Under the pieces are notes generated by a model. It did no database searches. It was given only the letters and a program-made list of their open reading frames with translations, and was not told the DNA's origin. A DNA stretch of 64,000 bases from Galeruca laticollis (taxonomy: Eukaryota; Arthropoda; Insecta; Coleoptera; Chrysomelidae): contig OY998176.1 in NCBI GenBank assembly GCA_963921935.1, positions 166,817,590 through 166,881,589 of the forward strand. The letters run 5' to 3'. The position numbers and the translations under genes are program-made. How positions within the stretch are numbered: position 1 is the first letter of the stretch; each line of letters begins with the position of its first letter. Positions 23,017 to 33,024 of the stretch are shown here, in pieces.

Positions 23017-24454
23017 CTTATGCTGAATAAAATATTTTAAAATCAAATGTCTTCCTTTATCCGGGAAAAAAGTACTAACTTTTTCCCGGGGAAAAAAGTA
23101 ATTTCGTGAGAAGTTGTATTTTGTTACCTGTAAACAGAGATACAATGTCAAATTTTTTTCCTGTTACAGAAATATATATATAAAAATATATATTTGATTG
23201 TGTACCTTAAGTGTCCAGCCTAATACAAATGTTTGTGTACCGGCGCTTGAACTGCCAACCCAAAAACGAATAAAAGTCTGTTTCCAAATTGTCGTTTTAT
23301 TATGAAGACCATAATACTAACTACCAATAAAATATGTAAGTTTTATTCAAATATTTTACCCAATTATTAATATACTACTTATATTCCATATTACTGATAT
23401 TAATTCACCTTTACATATCAATAACCAACCGTTCATGCCAACCAAACATTCAAGGCCGAGCAATCGAGAAATTTATGAATGACTTGGTTCGTCTAACTTT
23501 AGTTCGATGTTTTTGGTTTAGCACACATTCATAGACTATCAACTTTACAACTATGTCATTAATGTGAAGCCTACACTAAAAGATATGCTAAGTTCCCTCA
23601 TTGAATTATCCAGAGCAAACAGTTTCTTAAATACATCAATATCTTTCCTAAACTGTGATGATATGTAATATACCGTACCAATTGCCATAACTGTCGAAGT
23701 ATTTGAACTTGAATGAAAAAATTCTTGCTTTTCTATTACTTGTGACCCAAACTAAATTTTGCTATTAGCCCTTGCCTGTTATTATCATTTTGTTTCGAAA
23801 AGGTGTTTGTATCATTCTATATTGTTTGTTAGTTTACTATCAACGTACATATACTATTCAACAGTTTACTTCACCAACGTTGCTCAGTCATGTATTTATA
23901 AATATTGCGATCCAATGGATTACTTAAAAACAATTTACCAGATTATGTACAATTAACAATCCAAATTGCATGGATTTGAAGATTCACCAATGAATATCCA
24001 CCAAACGTATAACTTGCGCAAACAATTCAGTTTTAACACCGGTTACAAATCAAATTGGAATTCTGCACTATTGTGCGACCACTAATTGCATACCCACAAA
24101 ATTAGTATACTACAGAATTGTATCTCGTCGAACGTTACTGTGTAATATAGCCAATGAGAATGGCAGGTCCGCATTCCAAACTTTCAGCAAAACATCTCAA
24201 TAAATATATATTGATACTAACAGTAAATTTGAATTGATAATAATGCGAATTAAGTAAATTTGATCGAACAATAGAGGAACAAATTCATAATAATTATTGT
24301 AGGCAATATTGGTATAACGCATAATTAAATTTAAACGATATCTGATTAGGCGGCTGGAAGTAATTTATGTTTTAATCCAGAATACGTAGTTTTGAATTTT
24401 CAACAGGATGAAAGCTATTATTACGTTTTCATTTGTTGTACTCACACTCTTGAT
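23017..24454. other. Non-coding spacer with a GC-clamped hairpin
   Basis: CCGGGAAAAA (23061-23070) pairs with TTTTTCCCGG (23080-23089), 45 bp past the recombinase stop, possibly part of that element's 3' end. No gene is seen in the rest. Confidence 0.45.
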
Positions 24455-25200
24455 TGATTGATTTATTGTTAACGGAGATACAATGCTCAGCAACATAAGG
24501 TGTATCGGATCCCCTTAATCAGAGCTGCTCTCGCTAGGGTCTACATTTACAGTTCGTCTAACAATACCAGAATTCACTAAAGAACTTCAGTATCTGGGAT
24601 GGCTTCAAGGTGCTAGATCTTTGCTCCTGCAAGTTTCTTATCCGATGCATTTTTTGCGTTGGCATTCAATGGTAAGGTTTTCTAGAACTAGGTGATCCGG
24701 AGTTTCTTCCTCCTTCCCTCAGACTCTGCATTCTGTCAGTTTCTGCTATACCTATTATATTTAGGTGCTCCTTGAGGCGGCAGTGGACTGTAAAGAAGTG
24801 CGCGAGGAGATGATACTCATTTTTGTCAAGATGAAAATACTATTTGGATCTAACGACGTTCCGAAGAAACTTTTTGACTTGATCCAGTCTGGGTAGTCAC
24901 CGTCAGAGTGCTTCTGTTTTGGTTGCCTTCTTCTTCAGAAACTCTTTCTCGTTGAAGCAATTTGATACGCCACAGGAAAGCTCCAGGTCAATAAAAGGCG
25001 CTCATGCTTCTTTCCTGGTGATTGTTTCGGCCTCTCATTTCCTTTGATTCCTTATTGGTCACAAACCTAGACTGAGGAGGCCCTCTATTTTTTTCATATC
25101 ATCAATTCTTCTTCGGCAATCCCTATCAACTTTGAGTCAATTATATGGGAGCTCAGTGCGTTTATAGCTGCTTGACTGCCACTGAGCCAAAAAGGTACAA
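24455..25200 (-). pseudogene. LINE RNase H and C-terminal tail, decayed
   Basis: 3' end of a Jockey/R1-type LINE with an RNase H domain, on the reverse strand. Near 25180-25080 the frame reads SVAVKQL, then ALSSHIIDSKLIGDCRRRID, the helix region of RNase H after the SDSQAA motif. Further on, LLAHFFTVHCRLKEHLNIIG matches the HCRL-RHL-GL segment, followed by remains of the Cys-rich E-TPEHLL box. GATTGATTGATT at 24455-24466 would be the short simple-repeat tail such LINEs have at the 3' end. Many stops and frame changes are present. Confidence 0.7.
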
Positions 25201-26089
25201 AACTATAATGTAGTAATTCGTTTAAATAACAAAAATATACGTCAAATTTGGTTCAATGTAAATAGTTGTTATAACAACGAAAGAATATTCATGGAATAAC
25301 TAAATACTTGTTAATCAACGATCGTTTCGTTGTAACAACGTAGGGTAACGGGTACAGTGATTGGCCACTTAAGCATCTACCTAAACTATGACAGATTAAA
25401 ACATAAAGGGTTCTAATCATACATATATCATAAACAGCATATTATACGCTAAGAATTGTGGAAAATCAGATGGTGCTACTGCATTCAGTCAAGATAGTTG
25501 CTTTCATAACAATGCCGACACGTTTATTCAAAATTGCACAATGTGATAGTTATTGGCCGTCAGGAGACAGTTATTAGCATACGTCTTGTACATTGATTGG
25601 CCCTTCAATATTTAATCTGTTTTTGAAGTTTTTTACTACTTTTCGCAGGTACTTAGTATGTGAGTTGGTAATTTATACTTGTGTAAGCCTGGTAGATACC
25701 TACCTATACTGAGTAGCTAGTATAACGAAACACAAAATATTTAAAAAAATATTAACTAATTTATTTATTTTTTCACAATAAAGTACCTAGATACCTAAGT
25801 GTTAACTAAAGTCTATTTTAGCTTTAAGCAGGTAAAATACTTAAAATGATCTTTGAAGTTATCGTGTCTTTTTCGATTTTGAGAATGCAGGGTATGTGGT
25901 ACGTTCTTTAACTGGTCGCGCATTTGACCCCATTCTGGCTCATGTTTATATTTTTTACACATGTAAAGCATATTCCACTCCTTATTGTGGTATTCTTGAA
26001 ATGATTATGGATATTTTTACGTTCTTGCATTGCATGATCCATGTCACCTTTTTCACTTGTCAGTGAAATATCTGAAATATTATTTGGTA
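25201..26089. other. Non-coding left flank of the mitochondrial insert
   Basis: No gene identified. On the reverse strand 26085-25910 stays open for about 56 codons (NNISDISLTSEKGDMDHA) without a recognisable domain. The pogo transposase interrupted at the other end of the insert does not visibly resume here. Confidence 0.4.
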
Positions 26090-26109
26090 AGGTTTAGTTG
26101 TTTAAACTT

Positions 26110-26921
26110 AAATTTAAATTCTTTTTTTATATTTTTATGTATAAATTTGGTTTTTTTTGTTAAAATTCCAATATTTTTTTTACATTTATGACTTCCTAAA
26201 GCTCATGTTGAGGCTCCAATTTCGGGTTCAATAATTTTAGCAGGTATTATATTAAAGTTAGGTGGTTATGGTTTGTTACGATTTATAGTTTTATTTCAAC
26301 AATTTTTAATTAGTTTAAATATTTTTTTTATTATAATTTGTTTAATTGGAGGGTTTTTTGTTTCATTAATTTGTATTCGTCAGAGGGATATAAAATCTTT
26401 AATTGCTTATTCTTCAGTTTCTCATATAAGCTTAGCTTTAGCTGGTATTTTACCTTTAAATTATTGAGGATTATGGGGTTCATTATTAATGATATTAGCT
26501 CATGGTTTATGTTCATCTGGTCTATTTTGTTTAGCAAATATTTTTTATGAACGAATTCATAGACGAAGTTTGTATTTAAATAAAGGTTTATTAAATATTA
26601 TACCTAACTTAAGTTTAGTTTGATTTTTATTACTATCTTCAAATATAGCAGCTCCCCCTTCTTTGAATTTAATAAGAGAAATTATATTAATTAATAGAAT
26701 TTTAAGATTTAATTTGTATAGGATTTTATTTTTATCTTTAATATCTTTTTTTAGAGCAGTATATTCTTTATTTTTATACTCTTATTCTCAGCATGGAATA
26801 TATTATTCAGGTTTATATATATTTAATAGAGGATTTATTCGAGAATATTTATTATTAATATTACATTGATTGCCCTTAAATTTACTTTTTTTAAAAATAG
26901 AAGTTTTAGTTCAATGAATTT
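26110..26921 (+). pseudogene. nad4: nad4, 5'-truncated, in NUMT
   Basis: NADH dehydrogenase subunit 4, C-terminal ~60%. In mitochondrial code it is open throughout: FFVKIPMFFLHLWLPKAHVE, then APISGSM, KLGGYGLLRF, RDMKSLIAYSSVSHMSLALA (with AGG as Ser), and AHGLCSSGLFCLANI, all conserved nad4 blocks. It ends in a bare T before trnH, an incomplete stop completed by polyadenylation in mitochondria. The N-terminal ~40% is missing because the insert starts there. The standard-code open frames of 60-70 codons here are artefacts. Confidence 0.93.
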
Positions 26922-26984
26922 ATCTAAATAGTTTAATAAAAATATTAGTTTGTGGTACTAAAGTTATAATTAATTATTTTAGAT
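26922..26984 (+). tRNA. trnH: trnH (GTG), NUMT copy
   Basis: 63 nt with a perfect 7-bp acceptor stem (ATCTAAA/TTTAGAT). Anticodon stem TTAGT/ACTAA encloses the loop TTGTGGT (anticodon GTG). Lies between nad4 and nad5 as in ancestral insects. Confidence 0.92.
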
Positions 26985-26985
26985 T

Positions 26986-28689
26986 ATTTTTTTTATTTAT
27001 TTTAATTTATTTTTGTATTTAAGAGTAATATTATTATTATCTTCTTTGTATATATTAATTATAAATTTGAGATATATTTTAGAAGTAAATTTTTTAGTGT
27101 TAAATTCTAGCAATATTTTTTTGTTATTTTAATTGATTGTATATCTTTGATATTTATAAGATTTGTTTTATTAATTTCTTCTATAGTAATTTATTATAGA
27201 GAAGATTATATAATAGGAGATTTGTATAAAAATCGATTTATTCTATTAGTAGTTATATTTGTTTTATCAATAATATTATTAATTATTTCACCTAATTTAA
27301 TTTCTATTTTATTAGGTTGAGATGGTTTGGGTTTAGTTTCTTATTGTTTAGTAATTTATTATCAGAATTTAAAGAGATTTAGAGCAGGGATATTAACAGC
27401 TCTAAGAAACCGAGTTGGTGATGTTGCTTTATTAATATCAATTGCATGAATATTAAATTTTGGTAGCTGAAATTTTATTTTTTACTAAGATATTATAAAA
27501 GAAGATTATATTATAAAATTAATTAGTTATTTAGTAGTTTTAGCAGGATTAACTAAAAGGGCTCAAATTCCTTTTTCTTCTTGATTACCTGCAGCAATAG
27601 CAGCTCCAACACCAGTTTCTTCTTTGGTTCATTCTTCAACTTTAGTAACTGCTGGAGTTTATTTATTAATTCGTTTTAATTTTGCTTTTAGTAATGAATT
27701 AATAATATTTTTATTATTTATTTCTACTATAACTATATTCATATCAGGTTTAGGGGCTAATTTTGAATTTGATTTAAAAAAAATTATTGCTTTATCAACT
27801 TTAAGACAATTAGGATTAATAATATCAATTTTATCTATAGGTGAATATCAATTAGCTTTTTTTCATTTATTGATTCATGCTTTATTTAAGGCTTTATTAT
27901 TTATATGTGCAGGTAATATTATTCATAATATTTTTAATTGTTAAGATATTCGTTTTATAGGAGGAATAGTTAAACATTTACCTTTAACTTGTACTTATTT
28001 AAATATTTGTAATTTATCTTTATGTGGCCTTCCTTTTATATCTGGATTTTATTCAAGAGATTTAGTTATTGAATTTATATCAATAAGTTATTTAAATATT
28101 TATATTTATATAATTTTTTATATTTCTATTGGTTTAACAGTTTCTTATAGATTTCGATTAACTTATTATTTAATAATTGGAAGATTTAATTTTTTATCTT
28201 TAAATTTAATTCAAGAAAGAAGAATAATTATATTAAAAGGGATAAGTGGTCTTATTCTATTTGTTGTATTTAGGGGGAGAATTTTTTCTTGATTAATTTT
28301 TTCTACCCCTTATTTTATTTGTTTATCTTTTTTAATAAAAGTATTAACTTTAGTTATAATTATAGTTGGTGGTTGGTTAGGTTATGAATTATCTAAATTT
28401 AAAATTTCTTATATATCATTAAGGTTAAAATATTTAACTTTTAGTTTTTTTGTAAGAATAATATGGAATTTACCTTATTTTTCTACTTTAGGGATAAATT
28501 TTATACCTTTATTTATAGGTAAATTTTATTTAAAATTATTTGATCAAGGTTGATTTGAATATTACGGAGGTCAACATTTTAGTAAAAATTTAAAGAATTT
28601 AATAATTATTCAATTATTTTCCTTAAATCATTTAAAAATTTATTTATTATTATTAATTTTTTGATTAATATTTTTATTATTAAATTTTT
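26986..28689 (+). pseudogene. nad5: nad5 with frameshift and two stops, in NUMT
   Basis: Near full-length NADH dehydrogenase subunit 5 (1,704 bp, one base short of 568 codons plus a terminal T). It opens with ATT at 26986. A single base is missing in the T-run near 27120, so SSNIFF continues only after a frame change into VILIDCMSLMFMSFVLL. Conserved blocks follow: LGWDGLGLVSYCLVIYYQN, LTALSNRVGDVALL, SSWLPAAMAAPTPVSSLVHS. TAA at 27486-27488 and TAA at 27942-27944 interrupt the frame. The second replaces the Gln of the conserved NCQDIRFMGG block, consistent with CAA to TAA. These defects would be lethal in a mitochondrion and mark a nuclear copy. Confidence 0.95.
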
Positions 28690-28752
28690 ACTTAAATAGC
28701 TTATATGAGAGTGTAATTTTGAAGAAATTATGGAAGTTTTAGACTTTTAAGT
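28690..28752 (+). tRNA. trnF: trnF (GAA), NUMT copy
   Basis: 63 nt, acceptor stem ACTTAAA/TTTAAGT, anticodon GAA in TTTTGAAGA. Immediately follows nad5. Confidence 0.92.
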
Positions 28753-28814
28753 ATTTATAAGAAAATTTCTAATTTTATAATGAAAATATAATGTTTTTAT
28801 TAAACTATATGAAT
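28753..28814 (-). tRNA. trnE: trnE (TTC), NUMT copy
   Basis: 62 nt on the reverse strand, acceptor ATTCATA/TATAAAT with one mismatch, anticodon TTC in ATTTTCATT. Confidence 0.9.
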
Positions 28815-28882
28815 AGAAATAAAAACCAAATTTCATTGCTTAAGAATTAAGTTAGAAGCTTATTCTTGAATTTTCTTATTTC
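28815..28882 (-). tRNA. trnS1: trnS1 (TCT), NUMT copy
   Basis: 68 nt, starts GAAATAAG and ends TTATTTCT. The 7-nt anticodon loop is CTTCTAA, giving anticodon TCT instead of the GCT of flies. A TCT trnS1 is usual in polyphagan beetles, and this is the main clue to the host order. Confidence 0.88.
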
Positions 28883-28946
28883 TTTAATTGGAGTTTTACT
28901 CATTGTTATCATTAACAGTGATAAACCGCTATTTGGTTTCAATTAA
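28883..28946 (-). tRNA. trnN: trnN (GTT), NUMT copy
   Basis: 64 nt, perfect acceptor TTAATTG/CAATTAA, anticodon GTT in CACTGTTAATG. Confidence 0.92.
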
Positions 28947-29009
28947 AAATAAGGATAATAAAATCAAACTTTTAGGTCGAAACTAAATGCAATAATTTGC
29001 TTCTTATTT
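28947..29009 (-). tRNA. trnR: trnR (TCG), NUMT copy
   Basis: 63 nt, perfect acceptor AAATAAG/CTTATTT, anticodon TCG in TTTCGAC. Confidence 0.92.
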
Positions 29010-29074
29010 AAGATAAATTAATAATTAATATTTTTTAAATGCAAATTAAAAGTTTTAATTTAAACTATTATCCT
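29010..29074 (-). tRNA. trnA: trnA (TGC), NUMT copy
   Basis: 65 nt, acceptor AGGATAA/TTATCTT with one G-T pair, anticodon TGC in TTTGCAT. Overlaps the nad3 stop codon by two bases. Confidence 0.92.
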
Positions 29075-29420
29075 AGTTAATTCAATTTAAAGCTCCTTGG
29101 TTTCATTCATGAAATAGACCTCATAGTAAAATAAAAATAAAAGTAATTAATAAAATTGAGTAATTAAAAAGGTTTGAAATTTCTATTGTAACAATTAAAG
29201 GTAATAATAAAGTAATTTCTACGTCAAAAATTAAAAAAATAATTGCAATTAGGAAAAAATGTAAAGAAAAAGGTAGTCGAGCAGAAGTTTTTGGGTCAAA
29301 ACCACATTCAAATGGTCTTCTTTTTTCTCGATCATAAAATCTTTTTTTAGAAATTAAATTTAAGATTGTAACTAAAATAATTAAAATTAAATAAATTATT
29401 ATTGTTATTATAATTAAAAT
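29073..29420 (-). pseudogene. nad3: nad3, frame intact, in NUMT
   Basis: NADH dehydrogenase subunit 3, complete at 115 codons plus TAG. Opens with ATT at 29420. Conserved blocks: DREKSSPFECGFDPK (AGA read as Ser), ARLPFSLHFFLIAIIFLIFD and LLWGLFHEWNQGALNW. No lesion is visible, unlike nad5. It is called a pseudogene only because it lies in nuclear DNA and needs the mitochondrial code (three TGA Trp codons). Confidence 0.93.
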
Positions 29421-29427
29421 TTTAATT

Positions 29428-29490
29428 ATTTATACTAGAATTCTAGATTTTTTGATTGGAAGTCAAATATAATTTTTATATTATATAAAT
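29428..29490 (-). tRNA. trnG: trnG (TCC), NUMT copy
   Basis: 63 nt, acceptor ATTTATA/TATAAAT, anticodon TCC in GACTTCCAATC. Between cox3 and nad3. Confidence 0.92.
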
Positions 29491-29493
29491 TAT

Positions 29494-30282
29494 TTATCTA
29501 CCTCATCAGTAGATAGAAATATATAGAAATAATCAAATTACATCAACAAAGTGTCAATATCAGGCAGCTGCTTCAAATCCAAAATGATGAATAGAAGAAA
29601 AGTGATTTAATGATTGTCGAATTAAACAAATTAATAAAAATGTTGTTCCTATAATAACATGTAAACCATGAAAACCTGTTGCTATAAAAAATGAAGATCC
29701 ATATACAGAATCAGCAATTGAAAAATTAGCTTCTATGTATTCATATCCTTGAAGAATCGAAAAATAAATTCCTAATATAACAGTAAAAATTAAACTTTGA
29801 AGTCTTTGTGTGTAATTATTTTCTATTAAACTATGATGAGCTCATGTTACTGTTAATCCAGAAGTTAATAAAATTAATGTATTCAATAGAGGAATTTCAA
29901 TAGGATTAAATATTTGGACGCCTTTTGGAGGTCAAAGTAGACCTAATTCAATTCTAGGGGCCAAGGAACTATGGAAAAATCCTCAGAAAAATGAAATAAA
30001 AAAAAATACTTCAGATGTAATAAATAATATTATTCCTCAACGTAAGCCTTTAGTAACTAAAAATGTATGTAACCCTTGATAAGTTCTTTCTCGGATTACA
30101 TCTCGTCATCATTGGTATATAATTAATATTGTTATTATTAATCCAATTAGTAATAAATTATTATTATAAAAATTAAATCATTTAATTAATCCTATTATAG
30201 TTGTTATTGCTCTGATAGCTCCGAGTAAAGGCCAAGGACTAACATCAACTAAATGAAAGGGGTGATTTTTATGTATTGACAT
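29494..30282 (-). pseudogene. cox3: cox3, frame intact, in NUMT
   Basis: Cytochrome c oxidase subunit III, full length (262 codons plus TAA). Starts ATG at 30282, overlapping the atp6 stop by one base (TAATG), the normal insect joint. Begins MSMHKNHPFHLVDVSPWPLL and ends LYISIYWWGS. I checked the whole frame in the mitochondrial code and found no internal stop. In the nucleus its TGA Trp codons would be read as stops. Confidence 0.94.
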
Positions 30283-30956
30283 TAATTTACTTCTCTAGAA
30301 TATAAAGTTCTTAAAATGGCAAATACATAAGATTGGATTATAGCGACTGCGGTTTCTAAGGTTAAAAGTAAAATTTGAATAATAAGTAAAAAATTAATAA
30401 AAGTTAATGATATTATAGGTCCTGTATTTCCAAGTAAAGTTATTAATAAATGACCTGCAATTATATTAGCTGATAAACGAATTGCTAATGTTCCTGGTCG
30501 AATAATGTTTCTAATTGTTTCAATACATACTATAAAAGGTATAAGGATTGGGGGTGTTCCTTGTGGTACTAGGTGAGCTAATATGTGGGTGTAATTATTA
30601 AATCATCCATAAATTATAAATCTTAATCATAAAGGTAGAGCTAATCTTAATGTAAAGGTTAAGTGACTTGTTCTAGTAAAAATGTAAGGGAATAGGCCAA
30701 GGAAATTATTAAATAAAATAAGTGAAAATAGTGAAATAAAAATTAAAGTCCTACCTTTAGATTTATAATTTCCTAATAAAATTTTAAATTCTTTATGTAA
30801 AATAATAATAATTTTGTTTCATAAGATATTAAAACGTGAAGGGACTTATCAAAATATTGGGGGAATAATTATTATTCTAATTAATGTACTTATTCAATTT
30901 ATTGAAAGATTAAAATTTGAAGTTGGATCAAATGAAGAAAATAAATTTATTATCAT
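30282..30956 (-). pseudogene. atp6: atp6 with premature TAA, in NUMT
   Basis: ATP synthase subunit a, normal length (224 codons). Starts ATGATA at 30956, overlapping atp8 by 7 bp as usual, with N-terminus MMMNLFSSFDPTSNFNLSMN. Codon 37 (30848-30846) is TAA, between MFW and VPSRFNILWN, where relatives have Leu or Met. The rest is open and ends QSYVFAILSTLYSSEVN. The single stop is a clear sign of relaxed selection. Confidence 0.94.
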
Positions 30957-31105
30957 TTTCAGTTATAATTTAGTTTAGTTATTTGATTATTTGTTTCTTT
31001 AATTTTATAAAAAAAATTAAAATAATTAATATTATTAAATATAAAAAAAATTGAAACAAAAAAAAATATTAAAGTTAATCAATAAAGAGGTATTATTTGT
31101 GCAAT
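30950..31105 (-). pseudogene. atp8: atp8, frame intact, in NUMT
   Basis: ATP synthase subunit 8, 51 codons plus TAA. Starts ATT, reads IAQMMPLYWLTLMFFFVS with the conserved MPLYW motif, one hydrophobic segment, a basic middle, and ends NYNWKW. Confidence 0.93.
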
Positions 31106-31106
31106 T

Positions 31107-31168
31107 AAAAATTGTCAATTTGACAATTTTAGTTTGACAAACTAATGTTATTCTTTAACTAAATTTTT
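31107..31168 (-). tRNA. trnD: trnD (GTC), NUMT copy
   Basis: 62 nt, acceptor AAAAATT/AATTTTT, anticodon GTC in TTTGTCAAA. Directly 5' of atp8. Confidence 0.92.
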
Positions 31169-31237
31169 CATTAGAAATATACGTTACAATATTATTAATG
31201 ATTTAAAATTCCATTACTTACTTTCAGTCATCTAATG
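31169..31237 (-). tRNA. trnK: trnK (TTT), NUMT copy
   Basis: 69 nt starting CATTAGATGACTGAAAG, which is characteristic of trnK. The loop ATTTTAA gives anticodon TTT, whereas most insects have CTT. The innermost stem pair is A-A. Either this species uses TTT or the copy mutated after transfer. Confidence 0.85.
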
Positions 31238-31925
31238 ATAATTCAATTATTTTAATAATTCATTTAGAGAAATAATTAGGAGAAATTCTTTCAATAACAA
31301 TAGGTATAAATCTATGATTGGAGCCTCAAATTTCTGAGCATTGCCCAAAAAATAATCCTGATCGATTAATAGAAAATCTTGTTTGGTTTAATCGTCCAGG
31401 AGTTCCATCCACTTTAATTCCTAACGAAGGAACAGTTCATGAATGAATTACGTCTGCTGATGTAATTAATAAACGAATATTTGAGTCAAATGGGATTATT
31501 ATTCGATTATCTACATCTAAAAGACGAAAATTAAAAGAATTTATTTCATTAATAGGAATTATATATGAATCGAATTCAATAGTTTTAAAATCAGAATATT
31601 CATATGATCAATATCATTGATGCCCAATTGTTTTAATAGAAATTATCGGATTATTAATTTCATCTAAAATATAAATTAATCGAAGGGAAGGAATTGCAAT
31701 AAAAACTAAAGTAATAGTTGGAAGAATAGTTCAAATAATTTCGATTAATTGACCTTCAAGTAAATATCGATGTAAAAATTTATTGAAAAATAAAGAAAAT
31801 AATAATTGTCTAACTAGAACTGTAATTACTACTAAAATTATTAAAGTATGGTCATGAAAATAAGATAATTGCTCTATTAATGGGGAAGCTCTATCTTGTA
31901 ATATTAAATTTTATCAAGTTGAAAT
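31238..31925 (-). pseudogene. cox2: cox2 with premature TAA, in NUMT
   Basis: Cytochrome c oxidase subunit II, 688 bp (229 codons plus a terminal T), the normal insect length. Opens ATT at 31925. Codon 5 (31913-31911) is TAA where relatives have Lys (ISTW-stop-NLMLQDSASPLM), so translation would end at once. The rest is open in the mitochondrial code, including the EQLSYFHDHTLMI segment and the copper-site region, and ends SKWIIKMIEL before trnK. Confidence 0.94.
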
Positions 31926-31926
31926 T

Positions 31927-31990
31927 TCTAAAAAAAGTTTAAACTTTATATTTGGGGTTTAAATCCAATGCACTAATCTGCCATATTAGA
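31927..31990 (-). tRNA. trnL2: trnL2 (TAA), NUMT copy
   Basis: 64 nt starting TCTAATATGGCAGATTAGTG, anticodon TAA in GATTTAAACC. Between cox1 and cox2, the ancestral hexapod position. Confidence 0.92.
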
Positions 31991-33024
31991 AATTAGCAGA
32001 TAATATTGGTAATTCAGAATAACTGTGTTCTCTAGGAGGATTTGATTGTAATCATTCAATAGAAGAGTTTATTCTTAAAGAAGAAATTCTTTTTCGTTGA
32101 ATTGAAAAGGCCTCTCAAAAAATGAATAATAAAAAGATTACTCTAATCAAGGAAATTAAAGAACCAATTGATGAAACAATATTTCATAGAGTAAAAATAT
32201 CTGGATAATCAGAGTAACGTCGGGGCATACCTATTAACCCTAAGAAATGTTGAGGGAAAAAAGTTAAATTTACCCCCATAAATATAATAAAAAATTGAAT
32301 TTTTAGATAAAAATTATTTAAAGTTAGCCCGGTAAATAATGGGAATCATTGGATTAAACCAGCTATAATAGCAAATACTGCTCCTATAGAAAGAACATAA
32401 TGAAAATGAGCTACAACATAGTAAGTATCGTGAAGAACAATATCAATTGATGAATTTGCTAAAATAACTCCAGTTAACCCTCCTACTGTAAATAGAAAAA
32501 TAAAACCTAAGGTTCAAAGTGTCACTGGCCTATAGTTAATTTTTGATCCGTGAAAGGTTGCTAATCAACTAAAAACTTTAATTCCTGTGGGAACTGCAAT
32601 AATTATGGTTGCTGATGTAAAATAAGCTCGTGTATCTACATCTATTCCTACTGTAAATATATGGTGTGCTCAAACAATAAATCCTAATAATCCAATTGCT
32701 ATTATTGCATAAATCATTCCTAGTGTACCGATAGCTTCTTTTTTTCTTCTTTCTTGGCTTACAATATGAGAAATTAAACCAAACCCAGGTAAGATTAAAA
32801 TATAAACTTCAGGATGACCAAAAAATCAAAATAAATGCTGGTAAAGAATTGGGTCTCCTCCTCCTGCTGGATCAAAAAATGAAGTGTTTAAATTTCGATC
32901 TGTTAAAAGTATTGTAATAGCTCCTGCTAAAACTGGTAACGAAAGTAAGAGTAAAATAGCTGTGATTATTACAGCTCAAGTAAATAATGGTATACGGTCT
33001 AACGTTATTCCTTTTGGTCGCATA
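31991..33024 (-). pseudogene. cox1: cox1, 5'-truncated, in NUMT
   Basis: Cytochrome c oxidase subunit I, C-terminal two thirds (about 344 codons plus a terminal T). It begins at the insert edge within MRPKGMTLDRMPLFTWAV and runs open through [33 protein letters not shown] and HDTYYVVAHFHYVLSMGA to REHSYSELPMLSAN. No stop in the mitochondrial code. The missing N-terminal third includes the usual barcode region start. At the 5' edge the frame fuses by chance with a transposase frame on the same strand. Confidence 0.95.

Larger units (their letters stand above)
26090..33024 (+). other. Nuclear mitochondrial insertion (NUMT), nad4 to cox1
   Basis: A 6.9-kb collinear mitochondrial segment in ancestral insect order: nad4-trnH-nad5-trnF forward, then trnE, S1, N, R, A, nad3, trnG, cox3, atp6, atp8, trnD, trnK, cox2, trnL2 and cox1 reverse. 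All frames need the invertebrate mitochondrial code (TGA=Trp, ATA=Met, AGA=Ser). TAA codons interrupt nad5 twice and atp6 and cox2 once each, and nad5 has a 1-bp deletion. Gene lengths and intergenic joints otherwise match functional genes. Nuclear sequence flanks both ends; the right junction lies within a transposase. The left junction is uncertain by about 25 bp. It should produce no mitochondrial protein from the nucleus. Confidence 0.95.

Noticed and set aside
26273..26869. Standard-code open frames of 60-70 codons
   Set aside because: Mitochondrial nad4 read in the wrong code or wrong frame; the real frame uses TGA as Trp.
26090..33024. Contaminating or mis-joined live mitochondrial contig
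   Set aside because: Four in-frame TAA codons and one frameshift, and nuclear transposase sequence joined at the right edge. Long reads would settle it.
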